Assembly: GCA_900315435.1 (NCBI GenBank)
Contig: OMYY01000014.1
Location: forward strand, 1 to 61,792
Length of the DNA stretch: 61,792 nt
DNA from: an uncultured Spirochaetaceae bacterium
Lineage (GTDB): Bacteria; Spirochaetota; Spirochaetia; Sphaerochaetales; Sphaerochaetaceae
Direction of reading: 5' to 3'
In this document: positions 8,755 through 17,071 of the stretch, piece after piece
How the letters are laid out: every line of letters starts with the position of its first letter
How positions within the stretch are numbered: position 1 is the first letter of the stretch
Position numbers and translations under genes: made by a program
Notes under the pieces: model-generated
Database searches by the model: none
What the model saw: the letters and a program-made list of their open reading frames with translations, nothing else
What the model was told of the DNA's origin: nothing

Positions 8755-9258
8755 ATGGAAGAAAAGGCGATTCTCTACACATCCAAGGCGGGGCATGCCA
8801 GACAGTATGCGAAGATGCTCGCGAGCAGGCTGGGGATTCCGGCCATCGAATTCGGGACCGAACATCTGGCCAAGGATGATCCGGTAGTCTTTATCGGTTG
8901 GATTCGGGCGGGGAATGTGGTCGGATTGGATGACGCGCTGTCCCGCTACCAGATCCGGGCGATTGGTGCGGTCGGCCTGCGTTACCAGAACCTGCAGCTG
9001 GTCGACAACCTTCAGGGCCGTTGCGGCGGGGCCAAGGTCTTGTATCTGCAGGGGGGATTCGAACCGAACAAGCTGAAGGGTTTGAACCGCCTCGTCATCA
9101 AGCTCGCCGCCAAGGCGATGGCGAGAAGCCTGAAGCGGAAGAACCCCAGGAACGCCGACGAGGAGGCGATGCTCGAGCTGCTCCAGAACGGGGGCAGCCG
9201 GGTCACCATGGATGCGCTGGATCCGATGGTGCACGCCTTGAAGGATTCCCAGGAATAA
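8755..9258 (+). CDS. Flavodoxin-domain protein
   Basis: This 167-residue protein starts with a flavodoxin-like strand-loop-helix (ILYTSKAGHARQYAKMLASRLG), where YTSKAGHA corresponds to the FMN phosphate loop, and continues with a VVFIGWIRAG strand-loop. The pattern is that of short flavodoxin-domain (HemG/Flavodoxin_5-like) proteins rather than classical electron-transfer flavodoxins. The C-terminal part is basic and helical. AAAGGGGG precedes the ATG at 8755. An extended -10 (TGGTAGGAT, ending at 8736) lies upstream. Redox partner and substrate are not evident. Confidence 0.6.
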   Translation: MEEKAILYTSKAGHARQYAKMLASRLGIPAIEFGTEHLAKDDPVVFIGWIRAGNVVGLDDALSRYQIRAIGAVGLRYQNLQLVDNLQGRCGGAKVLYLQGGFEPNKLKGLNRLVIKLAAKAMARSLKRKNPRNADEEAMLELLQNGGSRVTMDALDPMVHALKDSQE

Positions 9259-9281
9259 TCAAGGCGGACAGGAATAAGGAT

Positions 9282-9313
9282 GCATGAAGCCGGCCCGAGA
9301 GCCGGCTTCATGC
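9282..9313. terminator. Bidirectional terminator-like hairpin
   Basis: A perfect 13-bp stem, GCATGAAGCCGGC (9282-9294) with GCCGGCTTCATGC (9301-9313), has a 6-base loop and lies between the convergent flavodoxin-like gene and galE. T-runs on either side are short, so strength is uncertain. Confidence 0.75.
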
Positions 9314-9332
9314 GTTTCCCCGGATTGCCTGG

Positions 9333-10346
9333 CTAGTTGGCATCGTACCCGTTCGGGTTCTGCTTCTGCCAGCGCCATCCGTCGCGGCACATGTCGACCA
9401 GTGTCTTCTCCGCCTTCCAGCCAAGGACTTTGGCGGCTTTGGTGCAGTCGGCGTAGCAGGTGGCGATGTCGCCAGGCCTGCGTGCGACGATCCGGTAGGG
9501 AATCCGGATGCCGGTGGCCTCTTCGAAGGCATGGACCATGTCGAGGACGGAGTAGCCGACTCCGGTTCCGAGGTTGAAGATCTCGACTCCCTTGTGCTGG
9601 TACTTGCAGGCGGCGACGTGGCCTTTCGCCAGGTCGACGACGTGGATGTAGTCGCGCACGCCGGTGCCGTCATGGGTCGGATAGTCGTTGCCGAAAATGG
9701 AAAGCTGCTTCAGTTTTCCGACCGCCACCTGGCAGATGTAGGGCATCAGGTTGTTCGGAATTCCGACAGGATCCTCGCCGATCAGGCCGCTTTCGTGGGC
9801 TCCGACCGGATTGAAGTAGCGCAGCAGGTCCACAGTCACTTCGGGATGGGCATGGTTGAAGTCCTGCAAGATCTGCTCGATCATGTACTTGGTCCAGCCA
9901 TAGGGGTTGGTGCAACCGCCGGTGGGCATCGTCTCGGTGAAGGGAGCCGTGTTTGCCGAGCCGTAGACCGTGGCGCTGGAGGAGAAGACGACCTTGCCGA
10001 CATGGTATTCCAGCATCAGGTCCAGCACGTTCAGCATGGAGTCCAGGTTGTTCCGGTAGTAGGCAAGCGGCTTCTGGACGGATTCCCCGACAGCCTTGTA
10101 GCCGGCGAAATGGATCACTGCGTCAAAGTGATTGGCCTGGAAGACCTTTCCCAACGCATCCTTGTCGCAGCAGTCGACCTGGTAGAAGGGGATATCCTTT
10201 CCCGCGATCTGGCGGATTCTGTCGACCGCCTCCATCTTGCTGTTGAAGAAGTTGTCGACGAGGACCGGCTCGAGCCCGGCTTTGGCCAGTTCGATGGCGG
10301 TATGGCTTGCGATATAGCCGGCGCCGCCTGTGAGTAGAATCTGCAT
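9333..10346 (-). CDS. galE: UDP-glucose 4-epimerase
   Basis: This 337-residue extended SDR interconverts UDP-glucose and UDP-galactose, using tightly bound NAD. The NAD loop GGAGYIASHT is at residues 7-16, SSSATVYG supplies the catalytic serine, and YGWTKYMIEQ gives the Tyr-x-x-x-Lys pair. The RYFNPVGAHESGLIGEDP and YIHVVDLAKGH stretches are diagnostic of GalE. The ATG at 10346 follows GGAGGAAAC; a longer frame into the divergent gene is not used. It provides UDP-galactose for surface glycans and for galactose use. Confidence 0.96.
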   Translation of the reverse strand: MQILLTGGAGYIASHTAIELAKAGLEPVLVDNFFNSKMEAVDRIRQIAGKDIPFYQVDCCDKDALGKVFQANHFDAVIHFAGYKAVGESVQKPLAYYRNNLDSMLNVLDLMLEYHVGKVVFSSSATVYGSANTAPFTETMPTGGCTNPYGWTKYMIEQILQDFNHAHPEVTVDLLRYFNPVGAHESGLIGEDPVGIPNNLMPYICQVAVGKLKQLSIFGNDYPTHDGTGVRDYIHVVDLAKGHVAACKYQHKGVEIFNLGTGVGYSVLDMVHAFEEATGIRIPYRIVARRPGDIATCYADCTKAAKVLGWKAEKTLVDMCRDGWRWQKQNPNGYDAN

Positions 10347-10404
10347 GTGTTTCCTCCAGACTCCTGTATTAACATGTTTTTCCTTCTTTCGGAAGTGCCA
10401 CTGC

Positions 10405-10433
10405 TTGACCGTCCAGCGCAGGCAATCTATTGT
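10405..10433 (+). promoter_or_regulatory. Promoter of the superoxide reductase gene
   Basis: The -35 TTGACC (10405-10410) is followed by exactly 17 bp and a -10 TATTGT (10428-10433), 20 bases before the start codon region and its AAGGAG site. Predicted. Confidence 0.55.
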
Positions 10434-10452
10434 TAGCGAAGGAGTGTGCAGT

Positions 10453-10821
10453 ATGAAGTTCATGAAATGCAAGCACTGCGGCAATATTGTCGCTTTCGTC
10501 GATGAGAAGCAACCGAAAATCATCTGCTGTGGCGAGCCCATGCAGGAACTGGTACCCAATACCACCGACGCCGCGCAGGAAAAGCATGTTCCGGTCGTCA
10601 AGGTGGAGGGGACCCACGTCACCGTCACTGTCGGCTCTGTCGCCCACCCGATGGTGGAGGACCACTGGATTGAATGGATCGTGCTGGAGACCAAGACCGG
10701 CAACCAGAGAAAGGTGCTGCAGCCTGGTCAGGAACCGAAGGCTGAGTTCGAGATGGTGGAGGGCGACAGCGTCGTCGCTGCCCTGGCCTACTGCAACAAG
10801 CACGGACTCTGGCAGGCGTGA
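10453..10821 (+). CDS. Desulfoferrodoxin (two-iron superoxide reductase)
   Basis: This 122-residue protein reduces superoxide to hydrogen peroxide without making oxygen, a typical anaerobe defence. The N-terminal desulforedoxin-like domain keeps all four iron ligands (Cys6, Cys9, Cys25, Cys26). The C-terminal catalytic domain has the EKHVP motif with Glu, Lys and His, the HPM and DHWIEW histidines, and CNKHGLW supplying the Cys and last His of the Fe(His)4Cys site. AAGGAG precedes the ATG. The stop overlaps the GTG start of the OGG-type glycosylase, linking superoxide removal with oxidised-base repair. Confidence 0.95.
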   Translation: MKFMKCKHCGNIVAFVDEKQPKIICCGEPMQELVPNTTDAAQEKHVPVVKVEGTHVTVTVGSVAHPMVEDHWIEWIVLETKTGNQRKVLQPGQEPKAEFEMVEGDSVVAALAYCNKHGLWQA

Positions 10822-11552
10822 TCGATCTGGAAGGAACGCTTCTCGGGGGTCAGTGCTTCGGGTGGCGCAGGACGGAGCGGGGGTTCCAATCCGTCCTTGG
10901 CGGCCACCTGGTGACGATCCGGGACGAGCGCGACATCCATGCGCAGGGACTGGACCAGTACTTTGACATGGACGGTCCCTATGAGGAGGCAAGGGAATAC
11001 CTTGCCTCTCTTTGTGCGCCCATGCGCAAGGCTGTAGAGCTGGAAAGCGGCATCCACATCCTTCGGCAGGACCCTTGGGAAGCGACCGTCAGCTTCCTGA
11101 TGAGCCAGAACAACAACATCAAGCGCATCCGGTCCATGTACCGGGCCCTGTCCGACCGCTACGGAAGCGAGGTGGAGGAGGGATGGCACGCCTTCCCCTC
11201 CCAGGAGCAACTACGGCAGGCGACCGAAGAGGAGCTTCGCGAGCTCCATTTCGGATACCGTGCCCCCTATATCGTCGCGATGGCGAGGAACTTCCAGCCG
11301 GTTGACAGCGCCTTGTCCACCGGACAAGCCCGCAAGATGCTGACGGGGCAGTTGGGCATCGGCCCCAAGGTCGCCGACTGCATCCTGCTTTTCGGTTACC
11401 ATCGGATGGACACCTTCCCGATGGATACCTGGATGAAGAAGGTGATGGGAACGTACTTCTCCGGCAAGGACGGCTCCTACTTCGCGCCCTATCAGGCGCT
11501 CGCCCAGCAGTATCTCTTCCAGGCGGCACAGAGCGGGAGGCTTCCATGCTGA
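10818..11552 (+). CDS. ogg: 8-oxoguanine DNA glycosylase, OGG1 type
   Basis: This 244-residue HhH-GPD protein should excise 8-oxoguanine and may nick the abasic site. GQCFGW at residues 11-16 is the OGG1 N-terminal motif. The hairpin-helix LGIGPKVADC places the catalytic Lys at 184, and FPMDTW places the catalytic Asp at 203. It is shorter than eukaryotic OGG1, as in bacterial members. The GTG start at 10818 overlaps the superoxide reductase stop, and its own end overlaps the next gene by seven bases, so these form one transcription unit. Confidence 0.88.
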   Translation: MIDLEGTLLGGQCFGWRRTERGFQSVLGGHLVTIRDERDIHAQGLDQYFDMDGPYEEAREYLASLCAPMRKAVELESGIHILRQDPWEATVSFLMSQNNNIKRIRSMYRALSDRYGSEVEEGWHAFPSQEQLRQATEEELRELHFGYRAPYIVAMARNFQPVDSALSTGQARKMLTGQLGIGPKVADCILLFGYHRMDTFPMDTWMKKVMGTYFSGKDGSYFAPYQALAQQYLFQAAQSGRLPC

Positions 11553-13252
11553 ACGTCTATGGGATCGCTTTCTTTCAGGCTGAAGGGCAAAAGCGGGGGA
11601 TTTTCCATTTTGAGGAGCGGCAACTTGTCGATGCCATGGTCCGTCTGAAACGGGAGAGCCGGGCGGATGGGGTGGTGGTGCTCGCCACCTGCGACCGGCT
11701 TGAGGTCTGGAGCGAAGGGGCGAAAGGGGACCTGTACGAACCGATGTGCCGGGCTCTCGGCATCCCGGTGCTTGCCTGGAAGCGGTATGCGTATGCGCAT
11801 ACAGATGCCGATGCGGTCGATTACCTGTTTTCTCTTGCCTGCGGCCTCTTTTCTCCCCTGTTCGGGGAGGATACCATCATCAGCCAGATTGAGGGGGCCT
11901 CGCGGCTGAGCCGCCAGGCAGGGTGCGCGACGCCGGTGATGCAGCGCCTGCTGCAGAGCGCGGTAAGTGCGGCGAAGAAGGTCCATGACCGCCTCAATCT
12001 GGAAATCCCCGAGGAGACCCTTCCTCCGGCAATCGAACGGCATGTCCAGGACGTCTGTCCGAAGAAGATGCTGGTCGTCGGCTCTTCCGCCACTGCCCGG
12101 ATGGTCGCCAGCTACTTCCACGGTCATGGCTGGCAGGTGGCCATGACCCTTCGCGACCAACGCAAGACCGAGCTGGTTCCTCCAGGTGTCCAGGCGGTCG
12201 GCTACGACGAGCGTTGCGGGATCCTCGGACACTATCCTGTCATCGTCTCCGCCACCAAGGGGTTGGGCTATGCCCTGGATGGGGACGCCCCCGTCACCCG
12301 GGACCAGATGGTCTTCGATCTCGCTAGTCCCCGTGACGTCGATCCCGCACTTGCCAGCCGATGCCGGCTCGTCGGTGATGATGCGCTGGTCTACGAGCGC
12401 CGCAATCGGCAGAAGGCGGTTGCGGAAAGCCGTGGCCTGATTGAAGCCAAGAAGGCGGAGTACTATGCCTGGAAGCGGCGTGAGGCTGACCATGACACGC
12501 TGAAGGCCCTTGCGGAGCGCGCAGCCCAAGACCTGCTCTACCGCATGCACGGTCCGCTGGGCTCGCTGGGACTCGATGAGGGACGGATCGCCTCGTTCCG
12601 CGGACAATTGGCGGATCTCGCCTTCAAGAGCTTTGTCCATGGGCTCTACCGGCAGGGCCTCGGGCAGGTGGTGGACCTGACCCGGAAACTGGAGAATGCG
12701 CCCGCGCTCTATCCGTGCGACCCCGCTGTCAGGCTCATCCCGTATCTGGCTGTCGGAAAGGACGGCTGCAACCTGACCAAGCTGGAAATGGGCAGTCATG
12801 CAGGTACCCACCTCGACGCTCCCCGGCATCTGTTTCCCGATGGCATGAGTCTGGACCAGTATCCCCCGCAGCGCTTCCAGGGCGAGGCGGTTGTCCTTCG
12901 GTTGGACGGGCATCTCGAGATTCCTGACAGGGTTGCCATGGTGCTCTTCGCTACCGGATGGGGGCCGAAGTGGGGGACTGCCGCCTACCGGAGCGGCTAT
13001 CCGACCCTGACGGGCGAGCAAATGGAAATCTTGGTGGAAAAAGGAATCCAAATGGTCGGATTTGATTGCCCAAGCCCGGATGTGTTGGATGAACTACCCA
13101 ACCATAAATTCCTTCTTAGGAACGATATTTTAATTCTTGAGAATGTTGCCGATGTGACCGGCCTTGTGGGAAAACGGCTGAAGCTGACCGTTTCTCCCCT
13201 GCTTTTCAGCCAGAGCGATGGCGCTCCGGCCCGGGTTTTCGCCTGTTTTTGA
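11546..13252 (+). CDS. Fusion of glutamyl-tRNA-reductase-like and cyclase/formamidase domains
   Basis: This 568-residue protein joins two unrelated enzymes. Residues 1 to about 365 resemble HemA: ATCDRLEVW holds the catalytic-type Cys49, KKMLVVGSSATARM is the NADPH fold, FDLASPRDVDP matches the HemA DlAvPRDidp stretch, and a helical dimerisation region follows. From about 373, GQVVDLTRKL opens a cyclase/kynurenine-formamidase-type domain with the metal motif HAGTHLDAPRH at 418-428. HemA makes glutamate-1-semialdehyde; the cyclase family is metal-dependent amidohydrolase. I know no standard pathway using both in one chain. The reading frame is continuous. No other tetrapyrrole gene is in the window. 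Confidence 0.8.
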   Translation: MLNVYGIAFFQAEGQKRGIFHFEERQLVDAMVRLKRESRADGVVVLATCDRLEVWSEGAKGDLYEPMCRALGIPVLAWKRYAYAHTDADAVDYLFSLACGLFSPLFGEDTIISQIEGASRLSRQAGCATPVMQRLLQSAVSAAKKVHDRLNLEIPEETLPPAIERHVQDVCPKKMLVVGSSATARMVASYFHGHGWQVAMTLRDQRKTELVPPGVQAVGYDERCGILGHYPVIVSATKGLGYALDGDAPVTRDQMVFDLASPRDVDPALASRCRLVGDDALVYERRNRQKAVAESRGLIEAKKAEYYAWKRREADHDTLKALAERAAQDLLYRMHGPLGSLGLDEGRIASFRGQLADLAFKSFVHGLYRQGLGQVVDLTRKLENAPALYPCDPAVRLIPYLAVGKDGCNLTKLEMGSHAGTHLDAPRHLFPDGMSLDQYPPQRFQGEAVVLRLDGHLEIPDRVAMVLFATGWGPKWGTAAYRSGYPTLTGEQMEILVEKGIQMVGFDCPSPDVLDELPNHKFLLRNDILILENVADVTGLVGKRLKLTVSPLLFSQSDGAPARVFACF

Positions 13253-13293
13253 TGGAAAAAGTCAAAAAGAAATGGTTCTGGGAAAAAGCGCTG

Positions 13294-13302
13294 TGATATA
13301 AT
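13294..13302 (+). promoter_or_regulatory. Extended -10 promoter
   Basis: TGATATAAT (13294-13302) is a TG-extended perfect -10, 22 bases before the kinase-like start. No good -35 is visible. Confidence 0.5.
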
Positions 13303-13323
13303 TTGGGCAGAGAGGAACAAACG

Positions 13324-13974
13324 ATGAGTGAAGGAACCGTTTACACGATTGGTAGACAATATGGAAGTGGCGGACGCTATGTCGGCCGCAAGCTTGCCGA
13401 CAAGCTTGGCATTCCATTCTATGACAAGGAGCTCGTCGCCATGGCAGCCAAGGAAAGCGGCTTGAGTGAGGCCTTGTTCCAGAATGCGGACGAGAAGGCT
13501 TCCAGCAGCCTGTTCTACTCGCTGGCGGTGGGCAGCTATCCGCTCTCCGGCGGTGCGGCCTTCGGCGCCACGGAGATGCCGCTGAACGACCAGCTTTTCC
13601 TGATTGTCAGCCAGACCATCAAGAAACTTGCCGACGAGGGAAGCTGCGTGATTATCGGACGTTGCGCGGACTATATCCTGCGCGAGAGGAAGAATATGAT
13701 GTCGGTCTTCATCCATGCCCCGATCGAGGCGCGGGTGGAACGTGCGGTCAAGTACTACAAGCTTGAGGGCGGCAAGGCGGCGGAGATCTGCCTTCGCAAC
13801 GACAAGAAACGCGCCAACTTCTACAACTACTACAGCGACAAGAAGTGGGGCATGTGCCGCACCTATGATCTTTCCTTGGATAGTTCCAAGCTGGGAATCG
13901 ACGGGTGTGTCGACCAGATCATCGGCTTTGAGAAGGCCTGGAAAGGATACCTTGAGAAGGGACCGTCCGACTAA
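13324..13974 (+). CDS. Cytidylate-kinase-like family protein
   Basis: This 216-residue protein belongs to the cytidylate-kinase-like group (Cmk-like P-loop proteins distinct from true Cmk). TIGRQYGSGGRYVGRKLADKLG near residues 8-28 holds a degenerate P-loop, followed by IPFYDKELV. CVIIGRCADYIL in the middle and the NYYSDKKWG region near the C-terminus are typical of the family. The ATG at 13324 has GAGAGG upstream and follows an extended -10. The natural substrate of this family is not established. A terminator follows directly. Confidence 0.75.
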   Translation: MSEGTVYTIGRQYGSGGRYVGRKLADKLGIPFYDKELVAMAAKESGLSEALFQNADEKASSSLFYSLAVGSYPLSGGAAFGATEMPLNDQLFLIVSQTIKKLADEGSCVIIGRCADYILRERKNMMSVFIHAPIEARVERAVKYYKLEGGKAAEICLRNDKKRANFYNYYSDKKWGMCRTYDLSLDSSKLGIDGCVDQIIGFEKAWKGYLEKGPSD

Positions 13975-13989
13975 GGACGGTGCCCGATG

Positions 13990-14021
13990 CGGAGGTCGTG
14001 GCGGCACGGCCTCCGTTTTTT
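13990..14021 (+). terminator. Rho-independent terminator
   Basis: CGGAGGTCGTG (13990-14000) pairs with CACGGCCTCCG (14005-14015), with one T-G pair and a GCGG loop, followed by six T. Confidence 0.88.
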
Positions 14022-14036
14022 GTAGTTGGAGGCACG

Positions 14037-15488
14037 ATGGCCTATCAATGGGAAATGGTGGAACTGGCCTTCACGGGAACGACCGAGCCGTGGGTTGTCT
14101 TTACCTCGGACACGGAAGAGAAACGGGTCCGTGGCTTTTGGGACGGGGGTTCCTCGTATCGTGTCCGCTTTCTTCCCATGCGCTCCGGCCGCTATGCCTG
14201 GAGACGGGAAGGGACGGACGAGAGGGGAAGGTTCGAGGCCATGCCCGCGCGGAGCCATGGCCCGGTGGGGGTGCGGGACCAGTATTGGTTCCAGTATGCC
14301 GACGGTTCCCCCTACCAGGAAATAGGGACGACCTGTTACGTCTGGGAGCTTCAGGACGACAGGACAATCAGCCAGACGCTGGAGAGCCTGGAAAGAAGCC
14401 CCTTCAACAAGGTCCGTTTCTGCCTGTTGCCCAAACACTACCATTACAACTACCAGGATCCGCGGATGTTTCCCTTTCCGGGGACGCCGGTCGACGCCAG
14501 AAGCCTGAACCAGGAGACCTACGGGCAGTACGGGCCCGAAAGTGAAGGGAACCATTGGGATTTTTCCAGGGTCGACCCCGCCTACTGGCGCCATGTCGAC
14601 CACTGCGTCGAGAGGCTTGGTGAGCTTGGCATCCAGGCAGACCTGATCCTCTTCCATCCCTACGACCGGTGGGGCTTCTCTCGGATGGGAAGGGAATACG
14701 ATGACGCCTACACGCGCTACGTCGTCTCCCGCTACGCCGCCTATCCCCACGTCTGGTGGTCGCTGGCCAACGAATGGGACCTCTGCCGGTACAAGGACGT
14801 GGAGGATTGGAACCGGCTGGGCCGTCTGGTGCGTGACGAGGATCCCTACGGACACCTGCGCTCGATCCACAACTGGCACACTCCCTTCGACCCGCATGCC
14901 GACTGGATCACCCATGCGTCGGTCCAGAGGTGGAGCCAATACGACCACGCGCAGAAGACGAGGGAACTGAGGGCCAGCTATCAGAAGCCGGTGGTGATGG
15001 ACGAGGTGGGCTACGAGGGGAACTTGATGCAGTTCTGGGGGTCGCTCCCCGCGAGCGAGATGGTCAACCAGTTCTGGCTGGCGACAGTTCGGGGCGGCTA
15101 TTGCGGCCACAGCGAGACCTTCGAGGGAGAGCGGATCTGGTGGTCCCATGGAGGGGTTCTGAAAGGAGAAAGTTACAAGCGGCTTTTCTTTCTGAAGCAG
15201 TTTCTGGAGCATGTGCCCGGTGGCGAGCTGGAGCCTGCCCGTATCTCCCCGTGGGGGGACAACTCCGCCCGGGCGGCGAAATTTCCCGATTCGTTTCTCG
15301 TGCTGTACGCTGATTTCCACACGCTCGGCAGCTTCCACTACCGGTTCCCCGGGCAGGAGCAGTGGCGCGTCACCCAGAAGGATGTGTGGGAGATGACATC
15401 CAAGGACCTGGGGGTCCACAGCGGCTGGTTCCACATCCGGCTCGAGGGAAAACCCTGGCAGCTCTTCGTGTTGGAGAGGCTCGCATGA
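14037..15488 (+). CDS. Glycoside hydrolase with DUF5060 N-domain (DUF4038/DUF5605-like)
   Basis: This is a 483-residue cytoplasmic-looking glycosidase without a signal peptide. The N-terminal region (about 1-80) matches a DUF5060 beta-sandwich (FTGTTEPW...FWDGGSSYRVRF). A TIM barrel follows, with HPYDRWGFS, the acid/base glutamate in LANEWD (Glu246), and the likely nucleophile in MDEVGYEG (Glu323). A small C-terminal sandwich closes the chain. The layout resembles apiosidase-like (DUF4038) and DUF5605 enzymes; specificity is unknown. The ATG at 14037 follows TTGGAGG and sits just after the terminator. It overlaps the SGNH hydrolase gene (ATGA). Confidence 0.8.
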   Translation: MAYQWEMVELAFTGTTEPWVVFTSDTEEKRVRGFWDGGSSYRVRFLPMRSGRYAWRREGTDERGRFEAMPARSHGPVGVRDQYWFQYADGSPYQEIGTTCYVWELQDDRTISQTLESLERSPFNKVRFCLLPKHYHYNYQDPRMFPFPGTPVDARSLNQETYGQYGPESEGNHWDFSRVDPAYWRHVDHCVERLGELGIQADLILFHPYDRWGFSRMGREYDDAYTRYVVSRYAAYPHVWWSLANEWDLCRYKDVEDWNRLGRLVRDEDPYGHLRSIHNWHTPFDPHADWITHASVQRWSQYDHAQKTRELRASYQKPVVMDEVGYEGNLMQFWGSLPASEMVNQFWLATVRGGYCGHSETFEGERIWWSHGGVLKGESYKRLFFLKQFLEHVPGGELEPARISPWGDNSARAAKFPDSFLVLYADFHTLGSFHYRFPGQEQWRVTQKDVWEMTSKDLGVHSGWFHIRLEGKPWQLFVLERLA

Positions 15489-16108
15489 GACGGCTCCTCT
15501 GTTATGGCGATTCCAACACCTATGGGGTGGATCCCGACACGGGGCTCCGGTTTGACGAGTCCCGTCGATGGCCCTGCATGCTGGCACACGGACTCGGTCC
15601 CGGCTGGCATGTCACGGAAGAGGGGCTCTGCGGACGCAACAGCGGTCTGGACGACCCGTCCAGCCCGATCCGCAACGGGCGGACCTTCCTGCCTGTCGTC
15701 CTTTCCAGCCATCGGCCATTGGACTGGGTGGTGCTGATGCTGGGGTCCAACGACTTCAAAAGCTGTTTCCATCAGAGCGCGGATGCGGTCGTCGGACGGG
15801 TGGTAGGGCTTGCCAGAGAGATCTCGGCATTCGACTATGGCCCCTATCCGGCACCCCAGGTGCTGGTGGTCGCGCCCATCCGGATGGACCATGCAGCCCT
15901 GGCGTCTGGAAAATTCGACGAGGAGAGCCTCAGGGAAAGTGCCCGTTTCCCGGAATTGCTCCGGATCCGATGCAGGGACACGGGTTTTCCCTTTCTGGAC
16001 GCATCCCGGATAGCCAAGGCGGGAAGTGACGGACAGCACCTGGATGCGCGCAGCCATAGCCTTCTTGCCGAAGGACTTCTCCAGTTCCTGGATACTGCCG
16101 CTTCCTGA
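15485..16108 (+). CDS. SGNH/GDSL-type hydrolase
   Basis: This 207-residue esterase-like protein has block I GDSNTYG with nucleophile Ser10, block III GSND at about 87-90, and a C-terminal SDGQHL with catalytic Asp182 and His185. It lacks a signal peptide. It is translationally coupled to the upstream glycoside hydrolase, so it probably removes acetyl or other ester groups from the same sugar. Close relatives are often annotated arylesterase or lysophospholipase L1-like; the substrate is inferred from context only. Confidence 0.88.
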   Translation: MRRLLCYGDSNTYGVDPDTGLRFDESRRWPCMLAHGLGPGWHVTEEGLCGRNSGLDDPSSPIRNGRTFLPVVLSSHRPLDWVVLMLGSNDFKSCFHQSADAVVGRVVGLAREISAFDYGPYPAPQVLVVAPIRMDHAALASGKFDEESLRESARFPELLRIRCRDTGFPFLDASRIAKAGSDGQHLDARSHSLLAEGLLQFLDTAAS

Positions 16109-16510
16109 TATACGGGGAACTGGTGTCAACTCTATCGCTTCAAGAGCATTTTATTCAGACCCAGTATGAAAGAAACCAGCCATGATTCCGGAATCGGACG
16201 GCAGAGAGGCGAGTTCTCCGCAGGGAAACATACAGGAAAGGTCCTTGCGGTATTTTTTTCTGTAAGTATCTTCCCAAACAAAAGGAATGTGATTTGATAA
16301 ATACTGTGGGGTGAAACGATGTTCTTGTACGAAAACAGCTTTCCATACGGGTATGGTTTCTTGCGTTACGTCGAAAAAACGCAAGAAGGCAAGAACATAT
16401 GTCAAAAATATTCCTGTTTGTCGCTCGCTCCACGCGGATGCACTTGTCAAGGACATCCGATTTTGCGTTATTGAAACGGGATGCATCCATCGGTTCCTTG
16501 GAGTGGTGGG
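16109..16510. other. AT-richer intergenic region with an inverted repeat
   Basis: This 400-bp gap is visibly lower in GC than its flanks. It holds a 10-bp perfect inverted repeat, TTCTTGCGTT (16358-16367) and AACGCAAGAA (16378-16387), without a T-run. A weak promoter is possible (TTGTCA at 16444-16449, GTTATT at 16467-16472) ahead of the secreted-protein operon. A minus-strand frame of 111 codons (16155-16490) has no recognisable features and I do not call it. Confidence 0.45.
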
Positions 16511-17071
16511 ATGAAAGGTATTTCGGATACCAGGTTGCGGCTCGTGGCGCTCATGGCGGCGGTCATGGTCTTGGCGCCTGCCGTTTCCTTCGCCGCCATT
16601 TCCAACGTGTTCTATTTCAACGTGGAAGTCGCCGATACGTTCTCCGTCGAGGAACTGGACACCCATCCGGCGACCATCAGTTACTCCGCTGACTCGGAGA
16701 CCAACAAGGTCGTCGCCGTGATTTCCGGAGTGAGCGATTCCTCTGCGGCCGATTTCGCGGCGTTGAAGTCCACTCCGGGCACCGCGACAAAGAAGACGTT
16801 CACGGTCTCCCCCGAGCATGGCGTGCTGGTTGGCGAGCATGATGCCAGCCACACCATACCTTATGTGCTTTCGTACAAGAAGGACGGAAGCTCGATCTAC
16901 AACACGATCAGCGCGAGCGGCACCTCCTTCCACTGGACTCCGACTGCCAGCCAGGTGGGGAAGTCCAACCAGATTTGTGTGTTCGCGGTATCGATCGAGC
17001 CGACGGCGCTTGGTGGCGCCGCGGGGGATACCTACTCGGATGTGATATGCGTGGAGATGGCGGTGGAATGA
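16511..17071 (+). CDS. Secreted beta-rich protein 1 of a four-gene set
   Basis: The protein has 186 residues, with a signal peptide MKGISDTRLR...APAVSFA cleaved near residue 28. The rest is Ser/Thr/Val-rich with alternating hydrophobics, as in beta-sandwiches. An IPY strand is at 116-118, and the C-terminus AGDTYSDVICVEMAVE (171-186) shares the AG-x-aromatic pattern of the next three genes. Two cysteines near the end could form a disulfide. It resembles in style the C-terminal strand of spore-coat-U/Csu-type pilins, but no chaperone or usher is present. GGAG precedes the ATG at 16511. Function unknown. Confidence 0.65.
   Translation: MKGISDTRLRLVALMAAVMVLAPAVSFAAISNVFYFNVEVADTFSVEELDTHPATISYSADSETNKVVAVISGVSDSSAADFAALKSTPGTATKKTFTVSPEHGVLVGEHDASHTIPYVLSYKKDGSSIYNTISASGTSFHWTPTASQVGKSNQICVFAVSIEPTALGGAAGDTYSDVICVEMAVE

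Noticed and set aside
11546-13252. Two separate genes (hemA and a cyclase) instead of a fusion
   Set aside because: The frame is continuous, with no stop, ribosome site or start codon in good context near residue 370.
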